This document shows, piece by piece, positions 60,976-64,000 of a stretch of DNA of 64,000 nt (position 1 is its first letter; each line of letters opens with the position of its first letter). The position numbers and the translations under genes are program-made. Under the pieces are notes generated by a model, which searched no databases, had not been told where the DNA came from, and saw nothing but the letters and a program-made list of their open reading frames with translations. The stretch is from Brevibacterium sp. S22 (GTDB lineage Bacteria; Actinomycetota; Actinomycetes; Actinomycetales; Brevibacteriaceae). The stretch covers positions 1 through 64,000 of the forward strand of contig NZ_RHFG01000006.1 in assembly GCF_004745485.1 (NCBI RefSeq). Direction: 5' to 3'.

Positions 60976-61768
60976 CGCGGCCGTTGTCGACGATGAGGTT
61001 CTGGCCCGTGACCGCCCGGGAGGCCGGGGAGGCGAAGAACACCACCGCCGAGGCGAAGTCCTCCGGAGTGGTCACCCGTCGCAGCGCACTGGAGGCGGCG
61101 ATCTGGTCGAAGACCTCTTCCGGAGTCGCCGACGAGGCATCCGTGGTGCGCAGCAGTCCGCCGGAGACCATGTTCACCCGCACCCCCGCTGGCCCGAGAT
61201 CCTTCGCAAAGGTCCTGGTCAGCGACAGCAGAGCCGCCTTGGCCGCGGTGTAATCGTGATAGGGGACGACCGGGTCCTGGAACAGGTTGGTGCCGATGTT
61301 GATGACGCGTCCGGAACCGAGCTCACGGAAACCGTGCATGGCGGCCTGGATCGTGTTGAGCGCGCCCTCGACCGAGCCGCGGAACTGACCGGCGAAATCC
61401 GCATAGTCGATCTCATCGGCCGGTTGGCGCTCATCGCCGTTGAACGAGAAGTCCACGAGTGCATTGTTGACCACAGCCGACACGGGCGCCCCGAACTCGG
61501 CGGCCGCCTCCTCGAACATGGCGTCGACGGCGCGGGAGTCGGTGACATCGGCCCCGATGGCCACCGCACGCCCACCGCGAGCGCGGACCGCCTCGGCGAG
61601 CTCTTCTGCGGCTTCGGCCGAGTATCGGTAGTTGATGACCAGCGCCGAGCCTTCCGGGGCGAACGCCTTCGCGATCGCAGCACCCAGGCCGCGCCCGGAT
61701 CCGGTGACGAGCACAACCTGCTCATCAAGAGGCAGTGCCTCGGAGGTGAAAGCCTGTGGGTTGCTCAT
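60965..61768 (-). CDS. SDR family oxidoreductase (FabG-like)
   Basis: This 267-residue short-chain dehydrogenase has TGSGRGLG, NNALVDFSF (in the NNAG position), INIGTNLFQ and YTAAK. It is probably a 3-oxoacyl reductase-like enzyme. The start at 61768 follows AAGGAG seven bases upstream; the longer upstream frame runs through tandem repeats and is rejected. Confidence 0.9.
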   Translation of the reverse strand: MSNPQAFTSEALPLDEQVVLVTGSGRGLGAAIAKAFAPEGSALVINYRYSAEAAEELAEAVRARGGRAVAIGADVTDSRAVDAMFEEAAAEFGAPVSAVVNNALVDFSFNGDERQPADEIDYADFAGQFRGSVEGALNTIQAAMHGFRELGSGRVINIGTNLFQDPVVPYHDYTAAKAALLSLTRTFAKDLGPAGVRVNMVSGGLLRTTDASSATPEEVFDQIAASSALRRVTTPEDFASAVVFFASPASRAVTGQNLIVDNGRVMS

Positions 61769-61850
61769 CGCGTGTCTCCTTCGGACGTCGGTGGGCGGAT
61801 CCTGTCCCCACCATACCCAGGAACCGCAGGTGCCGGGATCGAACAGTACC

Positions 61851-61970
61851 GGGGCAGACCGCGAGACCTCGAACGTACCGGGTTCCGCCCCCGCGGACCT
61901 CGGACGTACCTGGGCAGCCCACGAGACCTCGGACGTACAGTGTTCTGCCCCCGCGGACCTCGACGAGCCC
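61851..61970. repeat. 60-bp tandem repeat, two copies
   Basis: 61851-61910 and 61911-61970 align base for base with about four in five identical. Each copy contains two related half-units carrying GACCTCGGACGTAC-like sequence. Confidence 0.75.
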
Positions 61971-62021
61971 GGATATGCGCGCTTTTCGACTCGCGGGACC
62001 GTCGAACAGGCAGCTGCGGGC

Positions 62022-62083
62022 GATTTGCTGGTCGATCCACGTGGTTCTGGGCCCGCTGAACACGGTGGATCGACCAGCAAATC
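62022..62083. repeat. Palindromic element, copy B
   Basis: Arms 62022-62040 and 62065-62083 are perfectly complementary for 19 bases with a 24-base loop. The core GGTCGATCCAC and the GAACAC just before the right arm match copy A at 20881-20928. Confidence 0.7.
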
Positions 62084-62187
62084 AGCTCCGAACCGCGCGC
62101 CCAAGCGCCATAGAACGTGCTCTGAGCGACATGAGTCCATAGACTGAAAGGAAGACCACCGTTGTCCATCCCCAGGAAGTCACCCTT

Positions 62188-63222
62188 ATGAACGAGCTCG
62201 GCGCCGGCATCTCCATCGGAGTCCTCGCGGCTCTCGTCGTCTTCGTCATCTACTTCATCGGAGCGAAGATCGGGCGATGGCAGCCCCGGAACCCCGCAGT
62301 CGGGCCGGGCGCTCAGGGCGGCTACCCGCAGGCTCAGGGCGGCTACGGCCAGAACCCCTACACCCAGTCCGGCTACGGCCAGTCGGGCTACACCCAGTCC
62401 GGGCGCCCGTGGAGCAGCGAGGATGAGACCCGTGTGCTTCCCAGCAGCGCCCAGGGCTATGACGACGTGGACGGTGAGACGCCGCGGGCGAAGAAGAACG
62501 AACTCGCCGCCAACATCCAGCATTCCGGGCAGATGATCGAAGCGAACCGGCGGGCTGCCACCGCGGCCAACGGCGACACCGTCGCAGTGTTCACCTACAT
62601 CCTCGGGGCGGCACTCATCGCCGTCGTCGCCTTCGTCTTCTTCAACAATCTCCTGCTGCCGGCCACCATCGGGGCGCTGACGGGCGCCATCATCTGCGTC
62701 GCTCTCTCGGCGACCTATACGATCAAGCACCTGGACTTCTGGCCGGACAATGCGACGATCTCGATCATCAACCTGCTCGTCGCCCTCGCCGCCTCGATCT
62801 TCATGTACATCGGCTCCGTGCAGACGGTTCGCGACAACATCAGCCTGTCCACGATCACGGACTCGTTCGATGCCCTGCCCTTCAGCGACGGCTTCTCGGC
62901 CTTCGCCGTGGCCATCGGCGACCGGGTTGTGACATTCTTCAAGGACTTCGGCTTCTTCGGCTTCGTGTTCCTGCTGTTCATGGGCATCGGCTGCATCATC
63001 GTGTTCACCCTCGCCGCGAAGTCGCTCATCGACGTCATGGACTGGCGGATCTTCGCCCAGTTCGGCCATAACGTCACCGATCGCCCCATGTCGTATTCGC
63101 GTGCCGTGCGCTTCCAGACGAACAAGGTCTCACACACTGTGACCTCGCTCGTTCTTGCGGCCATCGCCGTGCTCGCCGCCACAGGATTGCTCTACGACGG
63201 CTTCACCTGGTTCACGCGCTGA
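62188..63222 (+). CDS. Uncharacterised membrane protein with GYQ-rich linker
   Basis: This 344-residue protein is not recognised. It has one N-terminal helix (ISIGVLAALVVFVIYFIGAK), a Tyr/Gly/Gln repeat linker (GGYPQAQGGYGQNPYTQ and onward, to about residue 70), and a polar segment. About five or six more helices follow, with FWPDNATISIINLLVALAAS and KDFGFFGFVFLLFMGIG. The C-terminal part has MDWRIFAQFGHNVTDRPMSY. AGGAAG lies upstream. Confidence 0.8.
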   Translation: MNELGAGISIGVLAALVVFVIYFIGAKIGRWQPRNPAVGPGAQGGYPQAQGGYGQNPYTQSGYGQSGYTQSGRPWSSEDETRVLPSSAQGYDDVDGETPRAKKNELAANIQHSGQMIEANRRAATAANGDTVAVFTYILGAALIAVVAFVFFNNLLLPATIGALTGAIICVALSATYTIKHLDFWPDNATISIINLLVALAASIFMYIGSVQTVRDNISLSTITDSFDALPFSDGFSAFAVAIGDRVVTFFKDFGFFGFVFLLFMGIGCIIVFTLAAKSLIDVMDWRIFAQFGHNVTDRPMSYSRAVRFQTNKVSHTVTSLVLAAIAVLAATGLLYDGFTWFTR

Positions 63223-63271
63223 GGGACATCTCAGAAACCGGGCGGTAAGATAGGTCCGGAATTCCCCCGTC

Positions 63272-63283
63272 GTGACGCGTCAC
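63272..63283. promoter_or_regulatory. Palindrome upstream of the OleA-like gene
   Basis: GTGACGCGTCAC is a perfect 12-base dyad 64-75 bases before the TTG start at 63347 and could be an operator. Confidence 0.35.
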
Positions 63284-63346
63284 GCGCGCGCCCCTGCGGC
63301 CAATATCGACACCGACGAACGACCCGAAAAGGGATGAGTACCTCAA

Positions 63347-64000
63347 TTGGCGAACGGCAACGCAACATTTCGGCACTCGAACGTGGCCCTGCTCGGCCTG
63401 ACCGAGACCCTGGCCCCGAACGAAGTGACCTCGCAGGAATTCGACGAGCGCCTCGCCGATACGCTGTCATCCCTCAACCTGCCGCAGGGTCTGCTCCAAC
63501 GCGTCGCCGGCGTGTACGCCCGCCGCAACTGGGATGAGCCCCACCAGTTCGCCGATGGTGCGGTCGCAGCCGGAAAGAAGGCCCTCGCCGAGGCGGGGGT
63601 CCCTCCCGACGCCATCGGACTGATGGTCAACACCTCCGTCACCCGTGAACACTTGGAACCGTCCGTGGCCGTCGGTGTCCACGCCGGAATCGGCCTCGGC
63701 CCGCAGGCGATGAACTTCGACATCGCCAACGCCTGCCTCGGCTTCGTCAACGGCATGACCCTGGCCGCGAACATGATCGACGCCGGGCAGATCGAATACG
63801 CGCTCATCGTCGCCGGCGAAGACGCCTCCCGCGTCCAAGAGGCCACGCTGCGCCGCCTCAACCGTCCCGACATCACCCGCGAGGAATACCTCAACGAATT
63901 CGCCTCCCTGACACTGGGATCCGGGGCCGCTGCCGCCGTCCTCGGCCCCGCGGACCGACATCCGGAAGGCCACCGCATCCTCGGCGGCATCACCCGCGCG
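63347..64000 (+). CDS. OleA-like 3-oxoacyl synthase III family enzyme (partial)
   Basis: The frame runs open to the window edge: 218 codons translate from TTG 63347 as MANGNATFRHSNVALLGLTE and continue through RVAGVYARRNWDEP, MVNTSVTREHLEPSVAVGVH and NFDIANACLGFVNGM, where the cysteine is the expected active-site residue. This is the FabH/OleA thiolase fold. OleA condenses two acyl-CoAs head to head in long-chain olefin synthesis, followed by OleBCD. The TTG start is a guess; an ATG at 63334 is in another frame. The 3' end is outside the window. Confidence 0.85.
   Translation, partial: MANGNATFRHSNVALLGLTETLAPNEVTSQEFDERLADTLSSLNLPQGLLQRVAGVYARRNWDEPHQFADGAVAAGKKALAEAGVPPDAIGLMVNTSVTREHLEPSVAVGVHAGIGLGPQAMNFDIANACLGFVNGMTLAANMIDAGQIEYALIVAGEDASRVQEATLRRLNRPDITREEYLNEFASLTLGSGAAAAVLGPADRHPEGHRILGGITRA

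Larger units (their letters stand above)
61769..62187. other. Repeat-bearing divergent intergenic region
   Basis: These 419 bases separate the SDR and the GYQ-repeat protein gene. They hold the 60-bp tandem repeat and palindromic element copy B (62022-62083). No reliable gene is seen. Confidence 0.6.

Noticed and set aside
61765-63069. 434-codon minus-strand frame
   Set aside because: Antisense to the GYQ-repeat membrane protein and runs through non-coding tandem repeats.

Overview
The window is high-GC DNA from an actinobacterium, most likely Brevibacterium or a close relative in the Micrococcales. Supporting signs are an actinobacterial HAIR (HspR) operator in front of clpB, Asp23/Gls24 paralogues next to an ECF sigma factor, DUF5926, DUF1707 and DUF5819/HTTM proteins, several genes with leaderless-type starts, and an OleA-like condensing enzyme at the right edge. 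The genus is inferred from overall gene content, not from a marker gene. I see no rRNA, tRNA, prophage, insertion sequence, plasmid origin or CRISPR array.

Layout. 0.2-6.0 kb: a dpp/opp-type peptide ABC importer on the minus strand. 6.4-12.9 kb: transporters (alanine:cation symporter, BCCT, UMF1-type MFS) and class II fructose-bisphosphate aldolase. 12.9-18.0 kb: an ArsR/SRPBCC pair, a TetR-controlled drug-export ABC operon whose permease carries an in-frame stop, and the wreck of a LuxR-type AAA regulator. 18.3-20.6 kb: a two-subunit acyl-CoA dehydrogenase. 21.0-25.0 kb: an RNA methyltransferase, an unusual ABC pair with a degenerate ATPase, and pyrE. 25.2-29.5 kb: an envelope-stress island (GlsB-like protein, ECF sigma factor, Asp23/AmaP operon). 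30-36 kb: SDR and thioesterase, xthA, a RelA/SpoT-domain protein, two DUF1707 membrane proteins (one frameshifted) and DUF5926. 36-40.8 kb: glycosyltransferase, pheA, a flavin dehydrogenase and an SDR in tight succession. 40.9-47.1 kb: epimerase, enoyl-CoA hydratase, Na+/H+ antiporter and clpB. 47.5-52.5 kb: HTTM/DUF5819 pair, family III CoA-transferase and agmatine deiminase. 52.6-64 kb: cardiolipin synthase, NUDIX, a second enoyl-CoA hydratase, MFS, TM2 protein, glutamate-synthase-like oxidoreductase, dienelactone hydrolase, SDR, a GYQ-repeat membrane protein and the start of an OleA-like enzyme.

Most of the content is chromosomal housekeeping, uptake and lipid or acyl-CoA metabolism. The more unusual features are: an 11-mer, CGCCGAGGCGG, that I count 33 times by eye, intergenic spacers included; an ABC ATPase with substitutions at every catalytic motif; three broken genes in the 15-35 kb stretch; two related palindromic elements 41 kb apart; crossing inverted repeats downstream of the Asp23 operon; and a series of minisatellite-like repeats that start at gene 3' ends. 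Function calls come from reading the protein sequences and recalling families; no database search was possible.
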